A stretch of DNA of 64,000 nt from Costus lasius (GCA_027563935.2 CM050446.2:111208499-111272498), one strand, 5' to 3'. Shown: positions 35,616 to 47,783, counted from the stretch's first letter. Translations and numbers: made by a program. The notes: generated by a model not told the origin, from the letters alone.

Positions 35616-36290
35616 TGTGGATTCCGAAGCAAAGTGCCGAAGAAGAACTCTAGTGTAGCAGAGAAGAAGACAGTTCTTCTGATTGCCCTTTTGGTTGGTG
35701 GCTTAATATTCTCTTTGTTGTATTTGCATATTAAGGCTTTTAAATTTTACAATTACAAATTAATACTCTTAATGTAAATGTTACACGATTTTAGAAATAT
35801 CTTTATTTTTAACACTTTATATAATTGTAAACGCAACTTTATACTTGCGAAAATGTCTTTTTATACATTAAAATATCATGCAATGCGTCTTCGCTGACAA
35901 CCAATACTGGACTGTATAGTCATCCAAATTCCAAAAGGATAATATTAAATGAACACCCAGGATTTGTTTAATCTATGGACGAGTACGGTGAATCAAAGGC
36001 GATCTTCACGTGTCTGCTAAATCCAAGATGTGGCAGTAAGCAAAAAACACGTGCTCCGCAATTTGAGAGCACGTTTGTCGCTCGTTATTTGTGCAATTAT
36101 TTCGAGCATAAATTGTTCCGACGTGTGGACATGAAACATTAATACCATGTTTTACCAATGAAAAAAATAAAAAAAATAAAAAAATAAAATATTATATATA
36201 TATATATATATGTTATTTATTTACTTAGATAAATAAGTAATAAAGATGGGACTTCATTCAAGGCATTATTCTCAATAACTAAGGATAAGT
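35616..36290 (-). promoter_or_regulatory. Upstream region of the cytochrome b5 gene
   Basis: The first 70 bp upstream is purine/pyrimidine-biased and probably 5' leader. Beyond that is AT-rich sequence with an (AT)n run at about 36191-36211 and an A-rich run before it. No other gene or element is recognisable. Confidence 0.4.
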
Positions 36291-36294
36291 TGAA

Positions 36295-37195
36295 CTAATT
36301 ACTACTTATTGGAGTTTTAAGGAAAAAACCCAAAAATTAGTATATTAATTTTATCGGGCAATTAATTTATTTTTCATGATTATTAATACATTATAATTAA
36401 AACTATTTTACTCTATTTTAATTTAGTCATTAGTTTCCCTATTTGGAGGTAGGCATATGAGTCAAATTTACTAATAATATTTTCCCTAGCTATTCTTAGC
36501 TGTTGTGCCTCCACCATATAAATGGAGGCAAGGCAGCTTCAGGAATATACTTTCATTCGACTTTCCTTAGCAATTGCAACCTCGATTGTATGTTGAGACA
36601 AGAGAAGCGAACGTCTTTGTCTTAGGTAGGGGTGAGCATTCGGTGCGGTAAAATCGGTTTTTAACGATTATCGAATATTTCGGTTCGGTAAAAATAATTT
36701 CGGTTTCGGTTTTAAGTTTAGTAAATTTCGGTTTTCGATTTTCGGTTCGATAAAAAATTAAATTTACCGATATATATTAAAATATATAATATATATTAAA
36801 AAATAAAATATATTATATTATTATTAAATTTACCGATATATATTAAAATATATAATATATATTAAAAAATAAAATATATTATATTATTTTTTATTTTATT
36901 ATAGTATAATTAATTACTAAAAGTATAAAATCTATTATCTAATACCTAATAACCTAATTACTAATCATATAATTAACTAAATCCTTAATAATTAAACTTT
37001 TAGGTAATTTACCGAATTTTCTAAAAAAATTCGGTTCGGTTTTGATTTTTGAAAATTCGGTAAAAAAATTTTCAGTAAATTAATTTCGATTTTCACCGAA
37101 TGCTCAAGTCTTAGGACAAATACATCATCGCCTTCGGTCGTATCTTTTCTATCTTATTATTCTTGTTTTAATTGCATGCATAGTCGATTTTGTGT
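36295..37195 (+). repeat. LTR copy A (interrupted by a hAT MITE)
   Basis: It starts near 'gagttttaaggaaaaaaccc' and includes 'cgggcaattaattt', a TATA-like 'ccatataaatgg' region and 'cgtctttgtcttagg'. After the MITE it resumes with 'acaaatacatcatcgcc'. Copies with the same order lie at 38887-39425 (direct) and 39430-39975 (inverted). It is read as the left LTR of a remnant whose right LTR is the 38887 copy. Confidence 0.65.
36627..37107. mobile_element. hAT-type MITE inside LTR copy A
   Basis: 481 bp, flanked by GTCTTAGG on both sides (36619-36626, 37108-37115). Left end TAGGGGTGAGCATTCGGTG, right end CACCGAATGCTCAA, so the inverted repeat is slightly truncated on the right. The interior repeats 'ttcggttcggt' and 'ttaccgaattt' variants and is very AT-rich. 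Insertion exactly splits the LTR phrase 'cgtctttgtcttagg|acaaatac'. Confidence 0.88.
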
Positions 37196-37266
37196 CTTTA
37201 TTTTTAAGGGGGAAATGATGTTCCACCATTCTACTATCAAATCAATTGACATAACCAAAAGCCCGA

Positions 37267-37339
37267 CAACCACAGTGGGGGTCGAACCCAAACCTTCTGC
37301 TCCGAAGTCAAATATGCTAATCCACTGTGCTATGCGGTC
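37267..37339 (-). tRNA. Degenerate tRNA-Arg(TCG)-like sequence
   Basis: On the minus strand it reads GACCGCA, TAGCACAGTGGATTA, CTTCGGA (anticodon loop, TCG), GGTTCGACCCC (B box) and TGTGGTT, closely following a plant tRNA-Arg(UCG). The acceptor stem still pairs (with two G-T pairs) and a T4 run follows after a few bases. However, the D stem has two mismatches and the anticodon stem has one mismatch and one wobble pair. It is probably a tRNA pseudogene or the head of a SINE. I would not count it as a working gene. Confidence 0.4.
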
Positions 37340-38329
37340 ATCAATTTGATGATTATGTAAACCTTATTCTGAGCTCATAAAAATCTCTCTCCATATATAA
37401 GTTTATATTCCATGAAGAGGATATTAATAGTTAAACTTGTAATCAAATTTTTATTTGCGACATATTAATTTGATGTGATACATGATTCATAGCATATCTT
37501 GTTTATGTGATACATAATGCATTATACTTAGTTGATGTATAAATATGATGTATATGATATATGACATAATATATAATGCACTATTTATGATATTTTTGTG
37601 ATACATAATACATTGATATGCTCAAATAATTACTTATTAGTGGAAAAATAAATTTTAAATAGATATTAAGTATATGGAAAAACATAATGTACATAAAGGA
37701 CAAACTGGGCATAATTTGTAATTCAATAAAAAATAATTCTTATGAATTAAAAAATTATTTTATAAATGATCAAAACTCGTATTCTCTTTATTATGAGATA
37801 GTGGTCACATACATCAACTTTGAAAGAGTTATAAGCTAAGCCTTAATTTCATTTGAATATGGGGTGCCTCACTGAAGTCAATACACCAAAAATCTAAAAG
37901 AGAAAAATTAAGTCTGAAGATAATAAATACTCATTAAACAATAACACAATATTCAGTATCATGTTTTACACAGTTTTACTGTGGAGGCTAAAGGATCCAA
38001 AATGTGGGGGCCTTGACTTAATTTTACACTCGCTTTATTTTGTAGAATTGCATGCTTAGATTTATTTCTATGCCTATTTTTAGAAATACATGTGTAAATC
38101 ATTTAGTATTTATTGTCCTGATCATGAACATTTTTAACATGAGTAGCCATATCAAACATATGTCTATATATAGCTTGACTCAGGTCCTTTCTATTGCAAA
38201 GATTAAGCACAACAAAGCCTATGGTTTGACTGTAGGCTTACTCCGAACTAAATTCCTGGCCACCTCTGGGGAATGGAGATTTGTCCATAATATGCCCCCC
38301 TACAGTGGCAACCCAACATCCATGATAGG

Positions 38330-38885
38330 TAGATCTTCGAAAGAGGCTAAATGGGTAATAACAAGCTGATTAGTTGGTCAAGAAGTAGAAAATTAAAATT
38401 ATGTAAAAATACTATTGTGTTAATTATAGTTATATTTAAAAGGCTCCAATACCCTATTCTTAAGGTATTTAAGTACTCCTATGTAGCATAAGAAATAGTC
38501 TATAGCTCTAAAAGAGACTTGAAGGTATATCCTAAGAAGTGACTCTACACACTTAATCATATGGTTTCTCCTATATGTAGATTTTTGTATACGGCTGCAG
38601 ACTAAAAATTGGACACTGCTATCAAATTCACATGAACACACGAGGTGCACACAACAAAAAATGTGCACCCCCCGCATCACATGAGCTTTATCATGTGTGC
38701 ACTGTTCAAAACTGGGCCAAAAGAGTTATAGTTCAAGATCTGGTTCACTGCATCTCTTTTTATAGAGTTTTGTATACTAAGTGTGTTGAACACTGCTCTT
38801 CCATGACTCTGTGATATAAACATCGAACATCACTTTGTTTCCATTTAATTACTTTAATAGATTTTTGTGTTGTTTGTGAGTGATT
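38330..38885 (+). repeat. Retrotransposon 3' internal segment shared with 20330-20830
   Basis: Shared phrases occur in the same order at both places: 'gggtaataacaagct', 'tctaaaagagac', 'aggtatatccta', 'aagtgactcta', 'atcatgtgtgcat/cactgt' and 'tgtactaagtgtgttgaaca' (with one or two changes each). It ends just before the LTR at 38887, so it is the 3' untranslated interior of the element. 37345-38330 between the tRNA-like sequence and this segment shows no gene. Confidence 0.6.
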
Positions 38886-38886
38886 G

Positions 38887-39425
38887 TTGAAATTTTAAGG
38901 AAAAAAAACTCAAAACTATGTATATTAATGTTACCGGGCAATTATTTCCTATTTGCCCAAAATAATCATTCTCGTGACTATTAAAAAATTATAATTGAAA
39001 CCATTTTACCAGATTTTAATTTAGCTGTTAGTGATCCTATTTAGAGGTAAGCATATGAGGCAAATTCATTAATAGCATTTTACCTGGTTATTCTTAGACG
39101 TGGCTCCACTATATAAGTGGAGGCTCGGCAACTTCCATAATATACTTTGCATTCGACTTTCCTCTTATTCTCTACCTTCTAATACCTTTTCGCCTGTTCG
39201 ACGATGAATGCAGGTGTAACAGACTTCTCACTGATGCACTGATAATGATTGCACCACCGATTGTATCTTTGGACAAGAGAGCCAAATTAACCTATGCAAA
39301 GGGTCGACGTCTTTGTCTTAGGACAGACACATCATTGCCCCTGGTCATATCTTTTCTTAACTATCTTATTTATTCCTACTTTAATTTACATGTGTAGTTA
39401 ATCTAAATTGTTTGTGCATTTTTCA
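38887..39425 (+). repeat. LTR copy B, left arm of a foldback
   Basis: It matches copy A across 'ttttaaggaaaa', 'cgggcaatta', 'gcatatgaggcaaattcatt' and 'cgtctttgtcttagg', without the MITE. Together with the next copy it forms an inverted repeat centred near 39427. Confidence 0.75.
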
Positions 39426-39429
39426 CAAA

Positions 39430-39975
39430 ATTGTTAGTGCAATTAAGTCAGATTAACTACACATGCAATTAAAACAAGAATAAATAAGATAGTTAAGAAA
39501 AGATCTTATCGGAGGCAATGATGTATTTGTGCTAAGAAACAAAGACGCTGACCTTATGCATGAGCTTTATTTGGCTCTCTTGTCCCAAGATACAACCGGT
39601 GTTGCAATCACTACCAGTGCATTGGTGTGAAACCTGTCATAGTTGCTTTCAACATGGAATGGGCGAAAAGGGATAAGAGAGCAGAGATTCAGAGGAAGTC
39701 AAATGCAAGATACAGTCCAGAAGTTGTCTTGCCTCGACTAAGAATAATTGAGTAAAATGCTATTAATAAATTTGCCTCATATGCCTACCTCTAAATAGGG
39801 AGACTAATAACTAAATTAAAATGGGGTAAAATAGTTTTAATTATAATTTATTAGTAGTCATGAGAAAAAATATTTTGGGCCAATAAAAAGAAATAAATTA
39901 ATTGCCCGATAAAATTAATATATGGATTTTTGGGTTTTTTTTTTCCTTAAAACTCCATAAAACTACATTCCACAC
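39430..39975 (-). repeat. LTR copy C, inverted arm of the foldback
   Basis: Its reverse complement reads the same order as copies A and B: 'gagttttaaggaaaaaaaaa', 'cgggcaattaattta', 'gaggcaaatttattaatagc' and so on to 'gtagttaatct'. The two arms meet at a small hairpin ('ttttgtgaaaaatgcacaaa' read on the minus strand). Arms are about 540 bp with a loop of a few bases. Confidence 0.75.
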
Positions 39976-40555
39976 CAATGAGTGACCGTCCTTGATCATA
40001 ATTTATTCTTAGTTTGTTGCTTGACAAATAATTAAACAAAAGGAATTTTTTTTTTTTGTAAAAATAATGATTTAAAATATAACAAAATTTAAAGTATATT
40101 TTTCATCATTTTACTTTTCTATCCAACAATTATATTTATTAAAACTCCTAACTCTTCCTTGAAGAAAGATGGTTACACGTTGATGCCATTGCTTGAACCT
40201 TTCATTGACGGTTGAGATCTTGGCCGCCTTGAAGGAAAAGAATCCATTTAATGAATTATATGACCTTTACAACCAATATGTACAATCGAGATGAATGTTG
40301 ATTCTTGCTTGAGCATCACTACATGGGTGAGTGTGGAATCATGCTAGGGAAAGGCTCCTCTTAATGTGTTCCTTAAGCTATCGTTTAAGTAGAAATTATC
40401 CATTGAATGTTTGTTATTTTATATTGATTTGAATATTCTGATTTTCATATTGTTAGAAGTGGTAATATTAAAAATTGCAATAGGAGTCAAATTATATAGA
40501 ACTATATAATATTAAAAATAATATAATAGTAAATTAATAATATTATTTTTTATAT
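39976..40555. other. Spacer, nothing recognised
   Basis: AT-rich sequence with no open frame or element boundary that I can support. Confidence 0.4.
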
Positions 40556-41459
40556 TCAAGACTAGATGTGGACAATGTGCCATGGGCGGCACAAGGCACG
40601 AGTTCATGCTAGGCCGAGCTCTTCAATCACATAGGTTGTGCCAAGCCCGTACCAAGCACACCACATAGGCCAAGCACGACCCTCGAGCCGTACCCAGTCT
40701 GAACCCCTTTAATAGTATTTTTTTAAAAAAAATTCAAATTTGGGCACCAAGTTTGAAGTTCAAATTAATTTTTTTTACATATTTGCCCTCATAAAGCATG
40801 CCAAAAATTTGAATTTAGGAATATAATTATCTTTTAATTATAAAATTACTATTTACCCTATTCAATAATAAAAAAGGATAAATTTATATTTAAACTAATT
40901 TCATCCCCATAAATTGCCCCCCACACCCTCATTTCTTTAGACAATTCTAATTAGTTTTGGGTTATTTTCTTATTTTCTCTTAATACTCTATTAATCTCTA
41001 AGTCTTGAGTTTTAATTATTTTCTTAATTAAGCTCAAGCTTAAAGTATTCAAGTCTTCAAGACTTCAAGGCTCCATCGGTTTAGTCACATGATAATTATT
41101 TTATCACAATGCAAATGTTATTATTAGATAATTTCATAGCATTTTATATTCTTATAATATAATTAATAAAATTTATTTAATTAGTTTTAATAATGCAAGT
41201 AATAATAATAATATAATTGAAAAGTTAGAAAGAATGTATTTAATAGATGTTTTTTTCATGTTTATTGTGCATGACACAGATTCTTATCTTATGTGTTCAA
41301 GATAATATAAGAGAAGAAGATGAACATGTAAATAAATTAAAAATACAATTAAATTTGTTATTTCTTCTACTTATAGAAATGAGAACTTTAGGCAAATATA
41401 TAAATCTTATAGTGAATCATATAAAAAATTAAACTTATATTAAAATAAGATAAAATTCT

Positions 41460-42826
41460 ACAAATGATATGTTAACTTGTTTTTCATTTAAGATCCTCTT
41501 ACTTTATTTTATAATGAAAGAATGCCCGATGAAAATATTCAAGAAAAAGATTAGAAAAAAAACACAATCCTTACACACTATTTTAGATTTTTTCATAGTG
41601 CTAGCACTCACTTATCTAGTGTATATTATCCTACTTGATGTTTAATTTTATAGAACATGTAGTTTTAATTAATAAAATTTTTTCAATATAGAAATGATTA
41701 AAATATGTTTGAAGTGATTATACAAATGAAAATAAAATTTTAAAAATATTGGAAAGATATATCTAATTTACATTATTTAGGTGTAAATATTTTATTAGAT
41801 ACATATTATAAAAATATACATTTTGAAGGGGTTAATGAGATAAAGTTAAAGGCCCAACTTCTATTTCTAGCTTTTGCTGGCTGAAAAAATACTGGTTGAA
41901 AAGATGCTGGTCGAAGAAGTTTAGAGAGTGTTTGGATGCACAACTTTTAGTTATATTATTTTGTTTATAATAAATATTTTTTTATTAAGATAAAATATAT
42001 ATAACTAAATTTTTAGTTAACTATAATTAAAATATTTATTAAAAATATTATGCTATACTATTATTTTTTAATAATAATTAAAAAAATATATTAAAAATAT
42101 TATAGGTTACATTACTAAATTTATTTAAAGTAAATAAATAATAATTAAAATAATTATTAAAAAAGCTAAAAATAATTAGGGCAAATAAGAATAGAGAGGT
42201 GCTAAGGGATAAGAAAGGGGAGAAGATCGAAAGGGGTATGGATAAGCAAGGATAGACCTGATCCTTAGCTACAGTAAAACTTCTCGAGTCGGAACCAAGA
42301 AGTTATAAAACCAAACACTCCAACTTCTTAAAATCTGGCTACAACCCTATAAGCTGCTAAATAATCTGGGCCAAACACAACTAAAATTCTTTCATAATTA
42401 GATGAAATATATAATGTTTATAATTTAAATATGAAAATTAAATTGTTCTAACACCTCGTCAAACTGCTACATCTATTAACAATTAAAATGTAACTTGCAT
42501 AATATGTTGTCTTAAATAGAAAAAGTACTTCAACAAGTAGATCTAAACTTTTGAATAAATTAATATTTTATTGAGAAAAAATCTTACATATTTACTTATA
42601 GAAGATCAAATTGATAATTTTAATATTTTATCATAGTGGATATCACAAGAAAAATTTTATCTTGCGATTTCTATTATGGCACATGATTTAGATGAATGAA
42701 GAAAGTATGAAAAAATGCATTTGGCTTAAAAATTAGCTAGATGTTAGAAGACCATCTTCAAGATAAAGGAGGTCATTCAATAGAACTACATAGACCTAAT
42801 CTTTCCACAAATGCTGTGGAAGGTGC
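41460..42826 (+). pseudogene. hAT transposase remnants, including the hATC dimerisation region
   Basis: About 41741-41834 encodes KYWKDISNLHYLGVNILLD, then TYYKNIHFEG. This corresponds to the hAT stretch 'F.KYW...P....LA.ILDPRYK'. About 42615-42690 encodes NFNILS-stop-WISQEKFYLAISIMAHDL, matching the hATC motif 'fDiL.WWk....fP.Ls.mA.d.l' with a stop in place of the first conserved Trp. An unrelated insert (about 41840-42390) separates the two. Stops throughout show it is dead. Confidence 0.75.
41845..42385. mobile_element. MITE-like insert in the hAT transposase remnant
   Basis: Near-inverted ends: left 'ggcccaacttctatttctag', right 'gctgctaaataatctgggcc', plus mirrored inner pieces ('gagtgtttggatgc' and 'gtttggttttataacttctt'). 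The centre is AT-rich. It separates two transposase motifs that should be closer together. The target duplication was not resolved. Confidence 0.5.
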
Positions 42827-44903
42827 TGTTATGATGGGAAAAAAAATTAAAATTAATAAATAAATTAATTAAATGATTGATGAGACAAGACAATCTTGTC
42901 TCGTCCCATCCCCCCTCTCCCACACTTCTAACCCATCCCCACTCTCTCTTTCTTTCTCTCCCTCACTATCTCTCTCTCACGAAAAAATCCCTCGCGTCTC
43001 TCGTTTTATCCTCTTGTTTTTTTTCCGCTCGTTGCCTCTTTCAGCGAGCTTGATGAACACCACCGTCCGACGAGCCTCCACTATTGGCGATGAGCTTCAA
43101 CAACTCCTACGAACCTTCCAGTCCCATTTTCCTTCTCCTTTGTCCCTCCGACCGGCGAGAATCGGCTGGATGTGAGTTCGCCGAGACCCTAACTCTGGCG
43201 ACTCCGTTTCCCTCTCAAAACTCCTCCAAAGCTTGCCTGGTTTCTTCGGAAAGGTCGACAACGTGCTGCTAGTGGTTCTTTGCCACTTGCAGCCGATTCT
43301 GACAATGTTTCAATGCTTTCCGATGAGTTTCTGGCAGAACTTCGACGAAGCTCTGGCGAAGCCATTAACGTATTTTTCACTGCTCCGACGAACCTTGTGA
43401 TGTGGCTATTTCTGTTGGAACAAGTGGCCGTTGGCGCCAGGGACGAATCATTGTTCCGACGATCTTTCGGCAATCCTCCGACGAACTTCCGACGCATCCG
43501 TTCGACTCAACTGGTGGTATGTCCACATGTGTTGTGGGCTAGGTTAGTACCTAACCCACTCTATACGTATGATAATTAAGGGATATTGCATATTCGTAGC
43601 CTTAGATGAAGAAAGCTTAAATATGGCAATAATTACTGATAATTGGTAGATAATTAGTTGATACGAACATCAATAAGTATCCATAAAAGTAAACCAAGAA
43701 AAGAGGAAATAAATTAAAAATAAATAAATAAATAAATGTGTAGGAACATGGTTTAAACGGGAATATCAATACACATGTATTTCATTTCATTATGAGGACT
43801 ATAGCCTTAAACAAGCGGGATTTGCTTGGACGCAGGAGCGGGATTAGTCAGACCTACATTGGCAGGTAAGGATCTATTTCCTTGTACATTGATCAAGGTG
43901 CCTGCTGCTTGGTTAGGAGGCATCTTACGGTTAGGCGTTACAGATTAGTTAGGGACGCCTTGCTGATTACTCTATTGTTATCACATCATTTGGATTGTTA
44001 TTCCATTGAGCATGATTATGATTGTTTATTTATATTTCTTCACATGATATGTCCTTATCCTAGTTTACTGGGATTTCACGTTATTTATATCGCATGCGTG
44101 CTCTCTAGCACATGGTATTATTATTTGGATCGTACTTAGTACGGTATATGGTTATTCGGCCGTACTGGTGGCGCTGGAGTGCCAGTTGGACGTGTTTTGG
44201 GGCCAGACCTATATAGTGCTATGGAGGATGACCTCGTAGACTATATTGTTATTTGTATACAATTGTGCTATTATGCACAGGGTATGATAGGGTACTGGAC
44301 GCAGCACCAGTGGACTGTTGACGAGCAGTCATCTCTGGTGTGCGAGCTAACACTGGGGACCACTCAGATATGAGTGCGTGTCCATAGGGGACGACTCGGC
44401 CCACAACTTAGTATTATTTAGTGTGTTGATGTATATTTATGATACTTATGGTTTATCAAGTACATGTTTGGGGCACTTGTTCGGTTATGTTGTATGTATG
44501 ATTGGCACAATTTTTATTTGTATTATTGCACCATGTACTTAATCCCTACTCAGCCCTTCTTGGCTAACAACCCCTGCCTTTGTATTTTATTTCAGGTCCT
44601 GGTGTGGGTCCGTCATGGGCGGATCGGTTATAAATAGATAGTTGTAGATGACTTCCCGATAATAATTGTATTTTCATTTTTGTATATTGTTCTAGCTAGT
44701 GATGTTATATGTTGATGTTGTGGCCATGTGGCCAATGTATTATACTATTGGTGTGGACGGATATTGATTTATGTATGTACACAGGGAGATTTTACTATTG
44801 ATTTGATGTATACAGTATTGGGCCAAACTGGATTAGCAGGCCCAATTGTCATGTGCCACCAGTGGGCTACCGGCCGAGGCCCAGTACCCGTCGAGGCGTG
44901 ACA
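42827..44903 (+). mobile_element. Solo LTR, Ty3/gypsy type (2.1 kb)
   Basis: It begins TGTTATGATGGG and ends GAGGCGTGACA. Flanks GGTGC and GGTAC agree at 4 of 5 bases. Its U3 part is CT-rich and GC-rich (42900-43560); the rest ends in the 'ctcagcccttcttggctaac ... ttatttcag' region usual in chromovirus (Tekay/Del-like) LTRs. No internal domain remains, so it arose by recombination between LTRs. Open frames in it are incidental. Confidence 0.65.
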
Positions 44904-45211
44904 GGTACATAGGTAGCTCTAATGATTACAATCTAAAATAAATAAAAATATATAAAAATAGAACAATGTATGATCTAAAATAAATATTAAAAATATTAAT
45001 TTCAAAATTTTCCCTATTCTATGATTTTTGTTCTATTTTCCATTTTTTTAATATTTTTAAATTTGTCTAATTTTTTCCTTTTCTATTTTAAATTTTTTAT
45101 TTTTATTTTGGGCATGGCCGAACCCAATCATACCACACGTTGTGCTGGGTTGAGCTAAAATTATGTCATGTCATTCCCAACATAACCTATCTCTTACAAT
45201 GCCATGCTAGG

Positions 45212-47000
45212 TGTGATGCTCCCGGGATTTAGCACAAATCCCAAAGCACACCGAGATGGAGCGATGGCGGGACCCCTCGTCATCAGCCGGGTTGGACGAC
45301 TCGGGTGTGCGATCGTGTCACTGAGGCTGACACAAGTCCATAGGGCGAGGGTCGAGTCAAACCACGGAGTGTGGGTTCACACGTGGATGTGGGCTTTTGG
45401 CTCGACCCATGGACCCCGGATCCTCTCGCACGAGCTTGCGAGCGTGTGCATCGAAGAGGGTCAACCGTGGGGCGATTCTGAGGTCTAATCGACCCCGAAC
45501 CGGCATTGAACCGCCCTTCCAGGCTGAATCGAACCGGTTCAGCCGGTTCAGCCGGTTCAGACCGCTACAGTGCACGCGTGCACGCGAAAGGGGAGAAATT
45601 CCCCTGTTTCTCGTGCTCGCTGGAATCACTGCCGTCCGCCGTCGATTCCGGCCAGCTGGAGGCGCCTCGCCGGATTTGGAAGGTGGCCGGAGGTGCGGGC
45701 TGGCATGGCGACGAGGGCGACGGAGTTTGAAGGCTGGGACTCCTACGTGGACGAGCCTAGGGCAGATTTTCGGATCCGCCCCGGTGGAAGCGAGATCTCC
45801 GGCCAATCACCGGCGAAGATCGCGGCTGCGTGGCGACGAAGATGGAAATCCATCTTCGTCGAGGGGAGGTTGCAATCAAGCGGATTGAGAGCTTGAGCAA
45901 GGTCTGGCGACGACGAATTCTCGGCGAGATCTAGATTTGAAAACAGAGTCTGCTTCTTCTTCGTCGACGACGAGGCTCCGGCCACGGACTCGTCGGCAAG
46001 AGCTCTCAGATCAACTCACCGGTGCTCTGAGGTAAGGAAGGGTTCATCTCTTCCGGCGCCGGCAGCCAAACGCGGGAGTGCGATCGGATTTTCCGATCGC
46101 CGGTTCCACGCAGCCACAGCTTCCATTGGGTTCAATTTCTCGTCGGCGGCGGCTTCTCCGGCGACAATACTCCGGCGGCGACTTCTCCGTTCACGGACGA
46201 CCAGATCCCGACCCGCCGGCGCAGCTCCGGTGGCCGGACGGTGACGGACGGGAGAGGGGATCATTCCCCTGTTTCGGCCGAGCGTCGGCTCTGTTCCGGA
46301 CGCGGAACGCGAAGGGAGGGAGAGAAGGTTTTGCGCGCGCGTTTCGTTTCGTCTCCGATCGGACTTTCCGACGCAGCTTTTCGGAGGATCTCGGTGGGCT
46401 CGGCTCGTGGAGTGGTGGCACGCTACAAGGGTAAACCCTCCCCGGATCTATCGTGTGTAGTGGTAGTAGGACGGGTTTCTCGTGTGTAGTGGATAGAGAC
46501 TTTACCGCCGTCCGGACTTCGTGTGGCTTTTCGTCCGGACGGTTCTTTGCGTTATCTGTGTCCGCATATGTGTAGTGCGGATTTGTGACTGTTTGCAGGT
46601 GCTTGCTTGTTTGCTCACTGCAAAGTCTTGGACGTGTGTGCCGGCACCCTTGAAGGTGTTCGCCACCGTCCCCTTGTGATTGATTGAGGCCGCGCCGGTG
46701 CCTATCTCGGCTGTGTAGAGAAAGGAGCACGGGTTGAGGGAAATTTCTGTGAGTGCAGAGTGTTTTGGAGAGTCTCCATCACTTTGACACAGTTGAGAGA
46801 TTTGTATTCGTGTCTGAGGGGCGGTGTTCATACCGAACCCTTCGCGCACGTGGTGTGAGGGCTTGTAGAGTGCTGGGCCAGCTTCCGCAACGCGATCCTA
46901 ACCGGTCGCGGGCCACTCTAGTGTAGGGCTGAGATCTCCGCGAGGGGATCTGCCGGTTGTGGTTAAGTTTATTATAAAAAAAATAAATTTGCCCATAACA
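45212..47000 (+). mobile_element. Solo LTR (1.8 kb) with perfect 5-bp target duplication
   Basis: TGTGATGCTC at the start, GCCCATAACA at the end, and CTAGG on both sides (45207-45211, 47001-47005). It is strongly GC- and CpG-rich (45240-46960), unlike its surroundings, which produces many meaningless open frames on both strands. Neither PBS nor gag-pol is present. The sequence interrupts the right end of the hAT element. Confidence 0.8.
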
Positions 47001-47036
47001 CTAGGCACGACCGGTTCACCACCTCTAATCAAGACT

Positions 47037-47783
47037 TCTATATATAAATGTTTCGCTTTCATCTACTACATAATTTGATAGCTTTTATTCTCAGTACATC
47101 ATTATAATTCTCATTCATATTTCTCCTCTCTTCTCAACATGATATGAAAGCAAGGTTTTATTCAAACCATAGCTGCATATTTTTATGACACTAGGCATTC
47201 TCTAATCCTAGCCATTATTGTTTATCACTACGGTTCTTGTTCATCGTCGCAGTTAGTGTTCATTAATACCAAGATTGTTCACATCATTCTTTTATTCCGG
47301 TAACTTTAGTGTATTATTATGTAGACAGTAAGTACTCCAACAAGATGTTTTTTTTAAAAAAAACTTGAAGCTTCTCCGGTTTAAGAGTTTTATCTTTCTA
47401 AAGGGAAAGATATTATATTTGAGAAATAGGATTATGTGATATATAATTCCACTTGTTATCAAGATTGGTGCTTAATTTATATCTTGCAAAATTCAAATAG
47501 AAACAGGGTGACATAGTCTTTTGTTGCTCTCTCTCTCTCTCTAATGTGCTCTCAACCAATATCACTACTTTGTTTGTGCTCTCAAATTTTACAACAAACT
47601 CTTACGTAGTATTATTGCATTCTCCACTATTAGCAAATTAGCTTCATTGCTTTCGCCACTACTTCTCTTTTTGTTTTATAGTGTTAGAAATAGTAATATT
47701 AGAAATAATCATATTAGAATGAATTAAATTAGATATAGCTACATATATAGTAAATAATAATAACTATTTTTGTATTCAAAACT
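47037..47783. other. Spacer, nothing recognised
   Basis: AT-rich with a short (CT)n run near 47530. No gene or clear element boundary was found. Confidence 0.4.

Larger units (their letters stand above)
40564..47028. mobile_element. Old hAT transposon split by two solo LTRs
   Basis: Flanked by TCAAGACT on both sides (40556-40563, 47029-47036). Ends 'agatgtggacaatgtgcc' and 'ggttcaccacctctaa' are imperfect inverted repeats. Both ends hold 'gcacgac/gttgtgc' subterminal repeats (40580-40700, 45110-45206). Transposase remnants lie at about 41460-42826. Two LTRs with their own target duplications sit inside, so the original element was roughly 2.6 kb, less any smaller insert. Confidence 0.75.

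Noticed and set aside
42873..43579. Frames of about 100 codons with Ser/Pro-rich products
   Set aside because: They are inside the gypsy-type solo LTR and resemble no gag or host protein.
45204..46849. Frames up to 179 codons in the GC-rich block
   Set aside because: The block is a solo LTR with TG...CA ends and target duplications; openness follows from high GC.
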